Assembly (NCBI GenBank): GCA_018672475.1
Contig: JABHFS010000188.1
Span: forward strand, 1 to 64,000
Direction: 5' to 3'
DNA length: 64,000 nt
Origin: Gemmatimonadota bacterium
Lineage (GTDB): Bacteria; Latescibacterota; UBA2968; UBA8231
Shown: piece after piece, positions 1 to 8,567 of the stretch
Position numbering within the stretch: position 1 is the stretch's first letter
Layout: every line of letters starts with the position of its first letter
The notes under the pieces: generated by a model
What the model was told of the DNA's origin: nothing
What the model saw: only the letters and a program-made list of their open reading frames with translations
Database searches by the model: none
Program-made: the position numbers and the translations under genes

Positions 1-7
1 TTAGTGT

Positions 8-962
8 TTATGGTTTACCGTGTTGAAAGACCTCGTTTGGCGATCGAATTTCCAGTGCTTTTCTGGGTCGGTTATTGAGTCGATTTTCAGCCCGCCGAAT
101 GTTAGCTTGAGTGATCGTCTTAACGTTAGTTCCCTTGGGGAAATACGGTCGTAATAGCCCGTTGGTGTTTTCGTTGGCCCCACGCTCCCAGGCACAATAC
201 GGGTGGGCAAAATAGCCCTTGGCCAGTAGAGCTTTGGCGACTCTTTTATGTTGGGCAAATTCGTTGCCGTTGTCCATCGTCAGCGTATGGACCTGACCTT
301 TGATCTCACTCAATGCCCTTATGATTACGTCGGCGACGTGATCCGCATGCTTCGAGAGGACGGGCTCAATGCGGATGAAGCGAGTTTTTCGGTCTAGCAG
401 AGTTAGCAGGCCCCCTCCGCCGTGACCGCCCATCATCAGATCGACTTCCCAATCACCGATTCGAGTTTTTTCCATCGACGATAGCGGCACGATCATTAAT
501 CGAAATTCGGTGGCGAATCGAGCCTTTATACGCAATTTTGGACGAAATCCGCTTGGGGTGTTGTTGCTGGCGAAGGTGGGTGTGAAGTCGGCCACCGCGG
601 TCTTGATCTAAGTGAATATGCTGATAGATCCGCTCATGTGATATAGTGAAGGTTTCGTTTCGTCCGAGCCAGCCGGCAATTTGCTCGGGGCTCCACTCGT
701 GACGCAATTTTCCTTCGACTATACGGCGACAGCGTCCAGTCCACTTGAATGGGTGACTACGGTCTGTCCGTCGTTTTTTACTGCGTTGATGAGTGGCCTG
801 AGGATAATATCCGTTGGGACTTCGGTTTCGTTTTAATTCGCGTGAAATCGTCGTGCGATGCACACCGACGATCCGAGCCATTTGCGTGGGCCCCTGGCCG
901 ACTTTGTGTAACGCGGATATTTTGTACCTTTGGGATAGGATCAACTGAGTATACTCCTTCAT
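8..962 (-). pseudogene. IS30-family transposase, split by a +1 frameshift
   Basis: The two halves lie in different frames. The N-terminal half starts at the ATG at 962 (MKEYTQL, typical of IS30 transposases), with an AGGAG a few bases upstream. It carries the helix-turn-helix (GVHRTTISRELKRN) and the WSPEQIAGWL segment, then stops after VDGKNSNR. The other frame continues with the DDE integrase core: IGDWEVDLMMG, TMDNGNEFA and the final Glu region (ERGANENTNGLLR). Reading VDGKTRIGDWEVD needs one A removed from the A6 run near 467-472. IS30 transposases are normally a single ORF of this total size, so this is an inactivating insertion, a sequencing error or, less likely, slippage-based expression. 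The DDE residues look intact. Confidence 0.85.
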
Positions 963-1039
963 AAGCTCCTCTGCGTGGGGCGGGTGAATAGACAAAGGTA
1001 ATATACCGGTTGACCTTTGCTTTTTCACCCACCGCGAAA

Positions 1040-1068
1040 GGTGCACTTAGAAGTTGAATCCACACACC
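1040..1068. repeat. Probable terminal inverted repeat of the IS30-like element
   Basis: The segment GTGCACTTAGAAGTTGAATC lies about 80 bases upstream of the transposase start and resembles IS30-family ends (a GCACTT...TTGAAT core). The partner repeat should lie left of position 1, so it cannot be checked here. Inference from position and resemblance only. Confidence 0.4.
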
Positions 1069-1175
1069 ACATCAATTGACCCGATCCCCTAAAAGGCCCT
1101 TTATATTTCCTATACTCTTACTCCGCAAAGCGTGTCCCCAAATTATAAAAAAATAACTTTACCTGGAGATTGTTC

Positions 1176-2663
1176 GTGCCCAACGATCGCCCCAACGTCC
1201 TGCTGATCATGACCGACCAACACCGGCACGACTTAATGAGCTGTGTCGGCGACAGCGTCGTGCCCACTCCCAATATCGATCGCATCGCGCGCAGCGGCGT
1301 GCGTTTTGCAAACGCCTATTCGGCCTATCCCGTCTGCGTTGCCGCGCGTATGGCCATGCTCACCGGCCTCTATGCGCATCAGACCGGTGTCATCGACAAT
1401 ACCGACTATCTCGACTGGCGTTACCGCACTATGGCTCACCACTTTGCCGACCAGGGCTATCTCACCGGGTTGATCGGCAAGATGCATTTTGGCGATGCCA
1501 ACAACCACGGCTTCGAATATTATTTGAGCATCAACGACTGGCTCATGTATTTGGGGCCCAACGCGCATCACTTCGCCAACGAAATCGCCAGCAACCCGCA
1601 CGGAAGCAGCTTTTTCAACAGCGTTTTCGATACTGGCGCCGGTTTCCCCGATGTCTACGATTTGTGGGATGGCAAGGGCAGCCCGTGGGCGGGCAAGGTG
1701 ACGCAAAGCGATTTTCGTTCGATGGCGTCCGAGCTGCCGGCCGAAGACCATTTGGACATGTTTGTGGCGCGCGAGTCGGGCAAGTTTTTGCAGCGCTACA
1801 AAGAGCAGCCGTTTTTTTTATGTGCCTCGTTTATGAAGCCGCACACGCCGCTCTTTGCGCCCGCCGAGTGGGCCGCCAAATACCCGGTCGAGGATATGCC
1901 CTTAACCGACCCAGGTGATATCAGCGGATACCCCGAACACATCCAACGCCGCATCAAAAGCTTTTCCGGTCTCGACCCGCTGTTGCGCCAAGCCAACCTC
2001 TCGGGCTATTACGCCTGCCTCGATTTTGTCGACCATTGCATCGGCACACTGCTCGACGAATTTGAAGCCGCAGGCCTGCTCGACAACACCATCGTCGTCT
2101 ACACATCGGACCACGGCGACATGACCAACCAGCACGGCATGCAGGGTAAGTTTTGCCTCTTCGATCCGTCCATCAAAGTCCCACTGATAATTTCGTATCC
2201 CAAAGCCCTGCCACAGGACAAAGTGTGCACTGCTCTAGTCGAACAGCTAGGCCTCTACCCGACACTGGCCGACCTGACTACTACCGGCCCCGTCGGCCCC
2301 CCTGCGCGCCAGCCGCTGAGCGCAGCCCCGACAGCGATCTCGGACGTGCGTTTCACAGACTTGGTGCATTCACCGGAGTTGCCCGGGCCGGATGCCGTCT
2401 TCAGCGAATACAATCTGCGCGGGGACAATAGTCAGTATATGATCCGCACGCCGCAATACAAATACATCCATAACGACGGTTCCACTGACGAACTCTATGA
2501 TCTATTAAATGATCCAGAGGAAAATATCAACCAAGCAGCTGATTCCGATCGAGCTGCGCTGTGCCGAGAGCTGCGCGCGCAGCTTTTCGAATGGTTTGAT
2601 CCACAGCAAAACCCGTTCAGGGGGACTATAAGTGACGCGGCGCGCGCGGTAGTTAATCCGTAA
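1176..2663 (+). CDS. Type I sulfatase (arylsulfatase family)
   Basis: Hydrolyses sulfate esters, probably from a carbohydrate; the exact substrate cannot be read. The N-terminal metal-binding segment is NVLLIMTDQHR. The nucleophile motif is C54-V-A-A-R, a CxAxR form of the Cys-x-Pro/Ala-x-Arg signature in which formylglycine-generating enzyme converts Cys to formylglycine. The second metal site SDHGDMTNQHG is near residues 311-320. A C-terminal subdomain with DELYDLLNDPEE is typical. About 495 residues, normal for the family. I chose GTG at 1176 because GGAG at 1165-1168 sits 7 bases upstream; TTG at 1170 would leave almost no spacing. No signal peptide is seen, so it may be cytoplasmic. Its 3' end overlaps the convergent PhyH gene by 11 bases. 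Confidence 0.92.
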   Translation: MPNDRPNVLLIMTDQHRHDLMSCVGDSVVPTPNIDRIARSGVRFANAYSAYPVCVAARMAMLTGLYAHQTGVIDNTDYLDWRYRTMAHHFADQGYLTGLIGKMHFGDANNHGFEYYLSINDWLMYLGPNAHHFANEIASNPHGSSFFNSVFDTGAGFPDVYDLWDGKGSPWAGKVTQSDFRSMASELPAEDHLDMFVARESGKFLQRYKEQPFFLCASFMKPHTPLFAPAEWAAKYPVEDMPLTDPGDISGYPEHIQRRIKSFSGLDPLLRQANLSGYYACLDFVDHCIGTLLDEFEAAGLLDNTIVVYTSDHGDMTNQHGMQGKFCLFDPSIKVPLIISYPKALPQDKVCTALVEQLGLYPTLADLTTTGPVGPPARQPLSAAPTAISDVRFTDLVHSPELPGPDAVFSEYNLRGDNSQYMIRTPQYKYIHNDGSTDELYDLLNDPEENINQAADSDRAALCRELRAQLFEWFDPQQNPFRGTISDAARAVVNP

Positions 2664-3570
2664 AAAACGGATTCGGTGCACCCGATTCGGCGAGCGTCCG
2701 CAGCACGCTCGAGTACTTCAGCATTTCTGTTAGCTTGGCCCGCCAGTGCGGCGCGTAGAAGTCGGAAAATTCCTGAAAAAAGGCGCGCACTTCGGGGTTG
2801 ACGCCGTTGAGGTAGTCCGGCAGTAAAAACCACGGCTGGTCGCTGTATTGGTCGAGGCCACGTTGGCGCAGCGAGTGCGCGGCCACCACCTTCTTTTTTA
2901 CCGAGAGCATCAGTGTGCGCCGCAGTTTGTCCTTGTGGTAGCGGCCGCGATGGATGCACGTCTGAGAGAACATGGCGGCATCGCCCGGCTGCAGCGAAAC
3001 GCGCACTTGCCCGGGCATGTCGTTAGAGCGGTTGTTGCGCGCGTCGTCGGCGACGCAGATGGCGTGCTCAGCGGGCGTGTAGTCGCGCAGATGTGATTGT
3101 GGCACGAGCTCCAGGTCGTCGCTGGGGACTAAAGCGATTTGTATCTGCAGCCCGGAACCGGTCGCGGTATTTTGGGCGATATCGACCTCGTCACCGATTT
3201 TGTCCTTGTGCCAGAAGCCGTCCTCGCTCTGGCCTGCCGGGTTGAAATAGAGGCTGGCGATAAAAAATAAAAAGTCTTCACCGAGCGCTTCTGCAATCGC
3301 CGATATCAGCTGCGGCGCGCCGAGCGCGTTGAGCAAGAAGGCCAAATCATCGGGATGGTCGCGATGATATTCTGGGTCGTTTAAGTGCCGCATATAGTTG
3401 GCTTGGGGACCGACCGGCGGGTTGTCGTGGCGCGGCGCCTTCCGCCACTGCGCCAATACGCGTTCGCAGATCTGGTGCAGTCTAGCCGCCGTCTCTGGGT
3501 CGAACAAGCCGCGCACTACCGCATAGCTTTGCTCTTTTAGAACCGCGGGGGCCGGGTCAACGCTAGTCAT
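2653..3570 (-). CDS. Phytanoyl-CoA dioxygenase (PhyH) family protein
   Basis: Predicted Fe(II)/2-oxoglutarate-dependent oxygenase of 305 residues, usual for the family. The facial triad is visible: His and Asp in FWHKDK, and a distal His followed by Arg in CIHRGRYHKDKLRRT. VPQSHL matches the conserved strand before the distal His. The substrate is not identifiable; bacterial PhyH proteins hydroxylate varied small molecules. Start ATG at 3570 is preceded by AAGGA about 9 bases upstream. It converges on, and overlaps by 11 bases, the sulfatase. The 288-base gap to the divergent isomerase gene must hold promoters for both; TATATATAC near 3653 is AT-rich but I cannot assign boxes. Confidence 0.88.
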   Translation of the reverse strand: MTSVDPAPAVLKEQSYAVVRGLFDPETAARLHQICERVLAQWRKAPRHDNPPVGPQANYMRHLNDPEYHRDHPDDLAFLLNALGAPQLISAIAEALGEDFLFFIASLYFNPAGQSEDGFWHKDKIGDEVDIAQNTATGSGLQIQIALVPSDDLELVPQSHLRDYTPAEHAICVADDARNNRSNDMPGQVRVSLQPGDAAMFSQTCIHRGRYHKDKLRRTLMLSVKKKVVAAHSLRQRGLDQYSDQPWFLLPDYLNGVNPEVRAFFQEFSDFYAPHWRAKLTEMLKYSSVLRTLAESGAPNPFFTD

Positions 3571-3858
3571 ACTAGTAGTCCTTTATTTTATTTAGCCGCA
3601 CGCGGCTGCCGAACACTCGCTGCCGCATCTCAGTGCACTGTTATATATACGTTGCGTTCTTAGCCGTCTATGGGCTTATCTTAGCTTGTGAAAGTGCTAT
3701 TGTCCAGGAGTTTTAACCTGAACTAGGATGAGCAAATGACGCTGGCAGGTTGACTAATTCCCCTATATAGACCGTTGAACCATGCGCCCAATGGACAACG
3801 CTCGTTCTGACCTATCGTATCGGCCATTGCGCCGAAAAGAGGAGCACAGAAAAATAAA

Positions 3859-4665
3859 ATGAACCTATCCTACACGGTATTTACCAAACCCTGGCAAACA
3901 AAATCTCTGCCCGAACTGGCCCGCTTCGTCAGCGATCTGGGCTTTGACGGCATCGAGTTGCCCGTGCGCCCCGGCTATCAAGTAGAGCCAGAAAATATTA
4001 CGAAAGACCTGCCCGAAGCGGCGCGCATTTTAGCAGATCACGGCGTGCGCATTGGCACGGTGGCAGGGCCTACCGACGAAGTCACCATCGCCGCCTGCGC
4101 CGAAGCGGGAGTGCCCATCATCCGCGTGTGTGAATCTATAGATATGAGCATCGGCTACATGGCCAGCGAAAAGCGTCTCAAGGAAGGCTATGACGCACTG
4201 ATCCCAATACTGGAACAGCACGGTGTTGCGATCGGCGTGCAGAACCACTGTGACCTTTGCGTCAACAACGCCATGGGCCTGCTGCATCTGATCGAAAGCT
4301 ACGACCCAAAACATATCTGCGCCGTCCTCGACCAAGCCCACAATGGCCTCAACGGCGAGCCGCCAGAGCTGGCGATCGATATCGTGTGGTCGCATCTGCG
4401 CGTCGCCAACTTTAAAAGCGCCTACTGGTCGCGCAGCAATGGTCCCGAAGCCGACGAGGCACAGTGGAAGGTGCACTGGACGACGGGCAGGCATGGCCTG
4501 GCCTACTGGCAACGCACGGCAGCAGAGCTGAAAAAACGAGACTATTCGGGCGACATTTGTCTCACCGCTGAGTATAGCGATCACGACCGGGTCGATGAAC
4601 TAATCGCCGCAGACATTGTCTATGCCAAATCTCTATTTGACGACGAAAACACAGAGGAAAACTAA
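3859..4665 (+). CDS. Sugar phosphate isomerase/epimerase (TIM barrel)
   Basis: 268-residue AP-endonuclease-2/xylose-isomerase-like TIM barrel. Seen: strand starts LGFDGIEL, VPIIRVCES, AIGVQNHCD, CAVLDQAH and ICLTAEYS, which carry the usual metal-ligand positions. The ligand usually found as Glu in an ENH motif is Gln here (VQNH), while the Asp of LDQAH and the Glu of TAEYS are kept. The gene couples directly to a Gfo/Idh/MocA gene (stop and start share one base, TAATG), a pairing common in inositol- and sugar-acid-type catabolism. Substrate unknown. GGAG lies 14 bases before the ATG, a longer spacing than usual. Confidence 0.88.
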   Translation: MNLSYTVFTKPWQTKSLPELARFVSDLGFDGIELPVRPGYQVEPENITKDLPEAARILADHGVRIGTVAGPTDEVTIAACAEAGVPIIRVCESIDMSIGYMASEKRLKEGYDALIPILEQHGVAIGVQNHCDLCVNNAMGLLHLIESYDPKHICAVLDQAHNGLNGEPPELAIDIVWSHLRVANFKSAYWSRSNGPEADEAQWKVHWTTGRHGLAYWQRTAAELKKRDYSGDICLTAEYSDHDRVDELIAADIVYAKSLFDDENTEEN

Positions 4666-5635
4666 TGAGTGCTCCAGTACGTATCGCCATGGTCGGTGCT
4701 GGTGGCATGGCCAACAATGTGCACTACCCCTCGTTGGCTTCTTTCGAGGATGTCGAATTTGTCGGCATCTGTGACCTCGATGCCGAGCGCCTGACAAAGA
4801 CCGCTGACCAGTATGGCATCGAGGCCCGCTACGACGACTACCGGCGCATGGTCGCCGAAGTCGCGCCCGACGGGATCTACGTCGTGGGGCAACCGCATCT
4901 GATGTACGATATCTGGATCTGGTGTCTGCAGGAAGGGCTCAACCTCTACATCGAAAAACCGATGGGTCTGACCTGGCATCAGGCGCAAATGCTGGCCACG
5001 TTAGCCGAGAAAAAAGGCGTCATTACGCAGGTCAGTCACCAGCGGCGCTCCAGCCCTCTGTTGCGCAAGATGCGCGAGGCCTGTCTCGAGCGTGGACCGA
5101 TCACCCACGCGGTCTGCGAGTTCTTCAAATCCAATATTGCACCATCATATGGTCCCCGAGATCACATGATGGACGACTGACCCATTCCATCGATACGCTG
5201 CGTTGGATGTGCGGCGGTGAGGTGGTCGAAATCGAAAGTCACTGCAAGCGCATTGAGACTCCGGATATCAATTGGATCGGCGCGACCCTTCAGTTCGACA
5301 GTGGCGCGACGGGTATTCTAGTAAACAGCTGGGCCAGTGGTCGGCGCGTCTTTCGCATACAGATGCATGCCCCCAATATCTACTGCGATGCCGAAGTCGA
5401 GTCGAAGGCAGTGCTGTACAAGGACGGAGACTACGAAGGCGAGACCTTCGATTGTTTTGAGGTCGCCGGCGGCAGCGAAAACTGGCAGGCCTTTGGTTTC
5501 CGCGACAAGAATCGCGAGTTCATCGACTCGATAAAAAATGGCGAGGACGTGACGACCTCTCCCTTTAGGGATTGCGTCAAAACGATGGAGGTCGCCGAAG
5601 CGATCCTGGCGCAGGCGCTGTTGTCAGGTGAGTGA
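4665..5635 (+). pseudogene. Gfo/Idh/MocA family oxidoreductase, frameshifted
   Basis: NAD(P)-dependent sugar or cyclitol oxidoreductase fold. The first frame (to 5180) has the Rossmann motif VGAGGMANNVHYP and the catalytic-lysine motif YIEKPMG, then reads DHMMDD-stop. The C-terminal half continues in another frame as THSIDTLRWMCGG and ends LAQALLSGE. Adding one base in GACTGACCC at about 5178 gives DDCTHSIDTLRW, the family's normal active-site helix, so a single-base deletion explains the break. Joined length is about 323 residues, normal. Translation is coupled to the upstream isomerase (TAATG). It is either a recent pseudogene or a base-calling error; otherwise the protein looks unworn. Confidence 0.88.
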
Positions 5636-5702
5636 ATTGATCGATGGTGAAAAGGGCCGCTCTGAGTAGTAGTTTTATTGTATTGTAGCGATAATAGTTT
5701 TA

Positions 5703-5759
5703 GCATACACAAAAAAACCGACCCTATCGATAGAGATAGAGTCGGTTTTTTGTGTATGC
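5703..5759. terminator. Strong bidirectional rho-independent terminator
   Basis: The arms GCATACACAAAAAAACCGAC (5703-5722) and GTCGGTTTTTTGTGTATGC (5741-5759) pair almost perfectly. The stem extends inward through CTATC/GATAG with one mismatch around a 6-base loop. A and T tracts within the stem suit termination on both strands, between the MocA-type gene (+) and the ankyrin gene (-). Confidence 0.85.
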
Positions 5760-5763
5760 TTCT

Positions 5764-6202
5764 TTAGAAGAGGCCAGCGACCAGATTCTGGCTGCTCTGC
5801 ACCGGCGACGCAATCTCGAAGGCTTCGACGATCTCGCGTTGTCCGTAACCTGCCGCCAAGGTGCGGGCCGTGTTGCCATAGTCGTTGCTGGCGTCGGCAT
5901 TGGCTCCGGCGGCGACCAGCATCTGGGCAATTTCCGTGTGGCCTTCTTGCACGGCGTAAATCAAAGCCGTGTTGCCGATGCGACCGTGAGCGTTGACGTC
6001 GGTGCCGCGAGCAATGATAGTGCGAACCTTGTCCGTCTCGCCATAGGCGGCGGCAGCCATCAGGGCGGTATTGCCATTGTCGTCGCGCTCTATGGTCTGT
6101 GTGACCTCGACGTAGGCTACTTTCTTAACGGCGGTTTCGTTGTTGCCGGCGTTGGCTGAAGCGGCGATGGCGGCGATTGTGGCGAATAAAAAGTGACTCC
6201 AT
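5764..6202 (-). CDS. Small secreted ankyrin-repeat protein (start region frameshifted)
   Basis: Ankyrin repeats are clear: GNTALMAAAAYGETDKVRTI, GNTALIYAVQEGHTEIAQML and GNTARTLAAGYGQREIVEAF, about 33 residues each. An open frame continues upstream of the first ATG at 6060 through IAAIAASANA, a signal-peptide-like stretch, but reaches a stop without a start codon. Removing one base from the five-A run at 6188-6192 joins the ATG at 6202 to give MESLLFATIAAIAASANA, a convincing export signal. I therefore place the start at 6202 with a one-base frameshift, either a sequencing error or a real defect. Ankyrin repeats bind proteins; the partner is unknown. Confidence 0.72.
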
Positions 6203-6350
6203 TTATAATAAGCAACTATTTACTTGTCTATTTTATATATTTAATAAGTTAAATATTTATTTTTAATAGTTTTACCATAACGACAATTAAATAGCCATTA
6301 TCGACAATATATTAGCCATATATAGCTCAATAGAAAATATAGGAGGATTT

Positions 6351-6850
6351 ATGGCCGATCGAGCAGTTGTCTATAAGGAAACGGAACAGGGAGACCTAAA
6401 GCTCCATATTTTTAATCCGGTGGATTTTGATCCTTCTGATGCGCGGCCAGCGATCGCGTTCTTCTTTGGCGGAGGATGGGTGAATGGCAACCCCGAACAG
6501 TTCTTTCCCCATAGCCAATATTTAGCATCGCGCGGTTTAGTCGCGATCTCGGCGGAATATCGGGTGGAGAATAAACACGGCACTTCGCCACAGGAATGCG
6601 TCAGCGATGGCAAATCGGCGATCCGCTGGATTCGTGCACATAGCCAGTGAGTTGGGGATTGATCCGCAACGATTAGCAGCCGGCGGCGGCCACGGTAGAG
6701 CAGTTTAATGAAGAGGGGGAGGACCTCAGTATTTCCTGCCGACCTAACGCGCTGATTTTGTTTAATCCGGTATTTGATAATGGCCCCGATGGATGGGCCA
6801 ACGATCGCGTTGCAGCCTATTGGCAGGACATTTCACCACACCCAAATCCG
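6351..6850 (+). pseudogene. Decayed alpha/beta-hydrolase (BD-FAE-like esterase) fragment
   Basis: The first 99 codons encode the start of a carboxylesterase-like hydrolase: AIAFFFGGGW (oxyanion-hole HGGGW variant), GLVAISAEYR and SDGKSAIRWIRAHS. One extra base near 6648 then breaks the frame; the next frame reads ELGIDPQRLAAGGG, where the GGGSAGGH nucleophile elbow should follow. That elbow and its surroundings are missing. A third frame resumes with EQFNEEGEDLSISCRPNAL and LFNPVFDNGPDGW and ends at YWQDISPHPN, far short of the catalytic Asp and His. The nucleophile Ser is lost, so no active enzyme is possible. A good ribosome-binding site (AGGAGG, 6341-6346) remains, suggesting recent decay. 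Confidence 0.8.
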
Positions 6851-7023
6851 ATGGGGGCCCAGCAGACCAGAGGGCGTAGCCAAGAGCGGCGCAGCCCACC
6901 GCGAGGTTGCTCAAAGACAGCCACACCGCTTGCCCTGACCCCCTAATCTGAAATCAAATGGGAGCAGGAGCAGAAGTGATGAAATGAACCAATTATCAAC
7001 TGACCCTGGAATATAATTTAATT

Positions 7024-7311
7024 ATGAGTGAATCTAAGTATAGGCAAAAAATACTGATCCTTTATCTGGGAAATGCCAGTTTGAATAGTGAAGTAGTAGG
7101 CTGGTCGCTTTATGATGGGACAACAGATGATGAAGCAGATATTATAGACAATGAAGAACTTCCGTATAAATCAGTCTTAGCGGCAATGAGAGACGGTTGG
7201 AGAGTCATCGGGATTCCCACAATCAATTCCCCATTAATAGGTAGAGAGCATAAAACGGATTATCTACAATTTGAATTTGTCCTTGAAAAAATGGAGTTAA
7301 TCGATGAATAA
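7024..7311 (+). CDS. Hypothetical 95-residue protein coupled to PhyH gene
   Basis: I do not recognise a family. It is a small acidic soluble protein with no signal peptide or membrane segment. It has a strand-like KILILYLG near the N-terminus, a GWSLYDG segment, an acidic DDEADIIDNEE stretch and RDGWRVIGIP. Its last 8 bases overlap the start of the downstream PhyH gene, so the two are probably co-translated. Local GC is low compared with the flanking regions, as for the PhyH gene, consistent with joint acquisition. No clear Shine-Dalgarno sequence precedes the ATG. A role tied to the dioxygenase is inference from coupling only. Confidence 0.65.
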   Translation: MSESKYRQKILILYLGNASLNSEVVGWSLYDGTTDDEADIIDNEELPYKSVLAAMRDGWRVIGIPTINSPLIGREHKTDYLQFEFVLEKMELIDE

Positions 7312-8170
7312 AACAGATCTGCTGGATTCAGTCACAATGGCAAAATTTGTTTCAAATGGTTATTTGCGGTTTGACGAAATTATTCCAAAGGATTTATGCG
7401 AGGAATCGAAAGAGGCCATAGCATTAGGAGAAATGGATGCATACGATAAAGTAGGGGCTCCCTTTTATTCGCTTTGGGAGCATTCGGCCATGGGTAAGAT
7501 TTTTCGCTTAACCACAGTGCGAGCAATCATCGAGAGTTTACTGGGGCCTAATCCTCAATACGATCATCACTATATTCACAACAAAAAAGCGCACACGAAC
7601 GATACAGACAGTTTGCATCAGGACGGCACATACGACACGAGAGATTTTGGTTTCGATTTACTGATCTGTTTTTTCCCGGATGATGTTTCAGAAAAAATGG
7701 GCGGCACTTTAGTCGTTCCCGGAAGTCATTTTAGAAAAGTCAATTCAGGCGCTATTGGAAGATACCAAAATATTGTCGGACAACAACAATTGGTTTGTAA
7801 GGCAGGAACAATCTTATTTATGCACAGCAATCTATGGCATTCAGGACGAAGTAATCATAGCGACAACGATCGATTACTCTTCAAATTGCGTCTCAACCCA
7901 ACGGTTGAGCAAGTCCGTCTTTGGAACACCGAGGATATCAATGATTCGGAGATTCTAACCATCCTCGGTGAACGAATGCCTTGGCATAGCGGAGAGCAAC
8001 GCTTGGAAAACATCAATCGAATCCGACTGTGGCGTTATATGATAGGCGACCCCACCCCGGATTTTACGACGGATAAACTCTGGGGGACAAAACTCGATGA
8101 TATGCCCAAAGTCATTTACCAAGATAGTGTGCGCTCATTGGATATGAAAGATAGTGTGGTCTCTGAATAA
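7304..8170 (+). CDS. Phytanoyl-CoA dioxygenase (PhyH) family protein
   Basis: 288-residue Fe(II)/2-oxoglutarate oxygenase. HQD in SLHQDGTYD supplies the first His and the Asp, GGTLVVPGSHF is the conserved strand, and LWHSGRSNHSDNDRLLFKL supplies the distal His and the 2-oxoglutarate-binding Arg. A preceding HHYIHNKKAH segment adds more histidines, as in other PhyH proteins. It is divergent from the two other PhyH proteins in the window and has AT-richer DNA (hand count of 7561-7620: 24 of 60 G+C). It overlaps the small upstream gene by 8 bases and is followed at once by a transposase remnant, so it sits in a transferred segment. Substrate unknown. Confidence 0.88.
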   Translation: MNKTDLLDSVTMAKFVSNGYLRFDEIIPKDLCEESKEAIALGEMDAYDKVGAPFYSLWEHSAMGKIFRLTTVRAIIESLLGPNPQYDHHYIHNKKAHTNDTDSLHQDGTYDTRDFGFDLLICFFPDDVSEKMGGTLVVPGSHFRKVNSGAIGRYQNIVGQQQLVCKAGTILFMHSNLWHSGRSNHSDNDRLLFKLRLNPTVEQVRLWNTEDINDSEILTILGERMPWHSGEQRLENINRIRLWRYMIGDPTPDFTTDKLWGTKLDDMPKVIYQDSVRSLDMKDSVVSE

Positions 8171-8181
8171 AAAACCGTGGG

Positions 8182-8430
8182 GGCGGATGGGCGGAGCGAG
8201 TGAGTCCCCATCGACTGACCTGGGCGGCGTTATTAGCCCGCGCCTTTGCGCTCGACGTCACTGTCTGCCCCGCCTGTGGAGGACGGCGGCGCCTGATCGC
8301 CGCGCAGGCCGACCCCGCCTCAGTCCGGCGCTATCTGCAAGCGTCGGCCTGCCGACCGAGCCGCCGCCTTATCCCGCCTAGAGCCCCTACCCCAGCCAGC
8401 GTGGGACTTGGAGGCGTATGTCTCCGATGA
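8182..8430 (+). pseudogene. IS91-family (Y2) transposase C-terminal remnant
   Basis: One frame reads SPHRLTWAALLARAFALDV then CPACGGRRRLIAAQADPASV, matching the zinc-ribbon tail of IS91/IS801-type transposases (W-x-x-LL-x-R-x-F-x-x-D-V-x-x-C-P-x-C-G-G-R). A frameshift then moves the end (SVGLPTEPPPYP) into another frame. The catalytic HUH and tyrosine domains are absent. The G+C-rich remnant is wedged between AT-rich genes, so the 397-base gap between PhyH and GH98 is mostly dead mobile DNA; from about 8470 it becomes AT-rich and presumably holds the promoter of the next gene. Confidence 0.72.
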
Positions 8431-8567
8431 AGAGAGGGACCGGGAGCGATGGAGCGTCGCGTCTACTGGAGTGTCAAAGTTCGCTTTGAAAGTTTACTTA
8501 TTATTCAATAACTGGATAAGTGTCGAAAGTCCGGTTACCCTTATAATTTGGCAAGCGTGGTATTGAA

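Noticed and set aside
3659..3666. CTTAGCCG here matches the operator-like 8-mer at 31543
   Set aside because: An 8-mer is expected about twice by chance in 64 kb on two strands, and no partner repeat is present.
6855..6960. Short GC-rich segment after the esterase remnant, considered as another IS91 fragment
   Set aside because: The translation (QQTRGRSQERRSPPRG) matches nothing I recognise, so no call is made.
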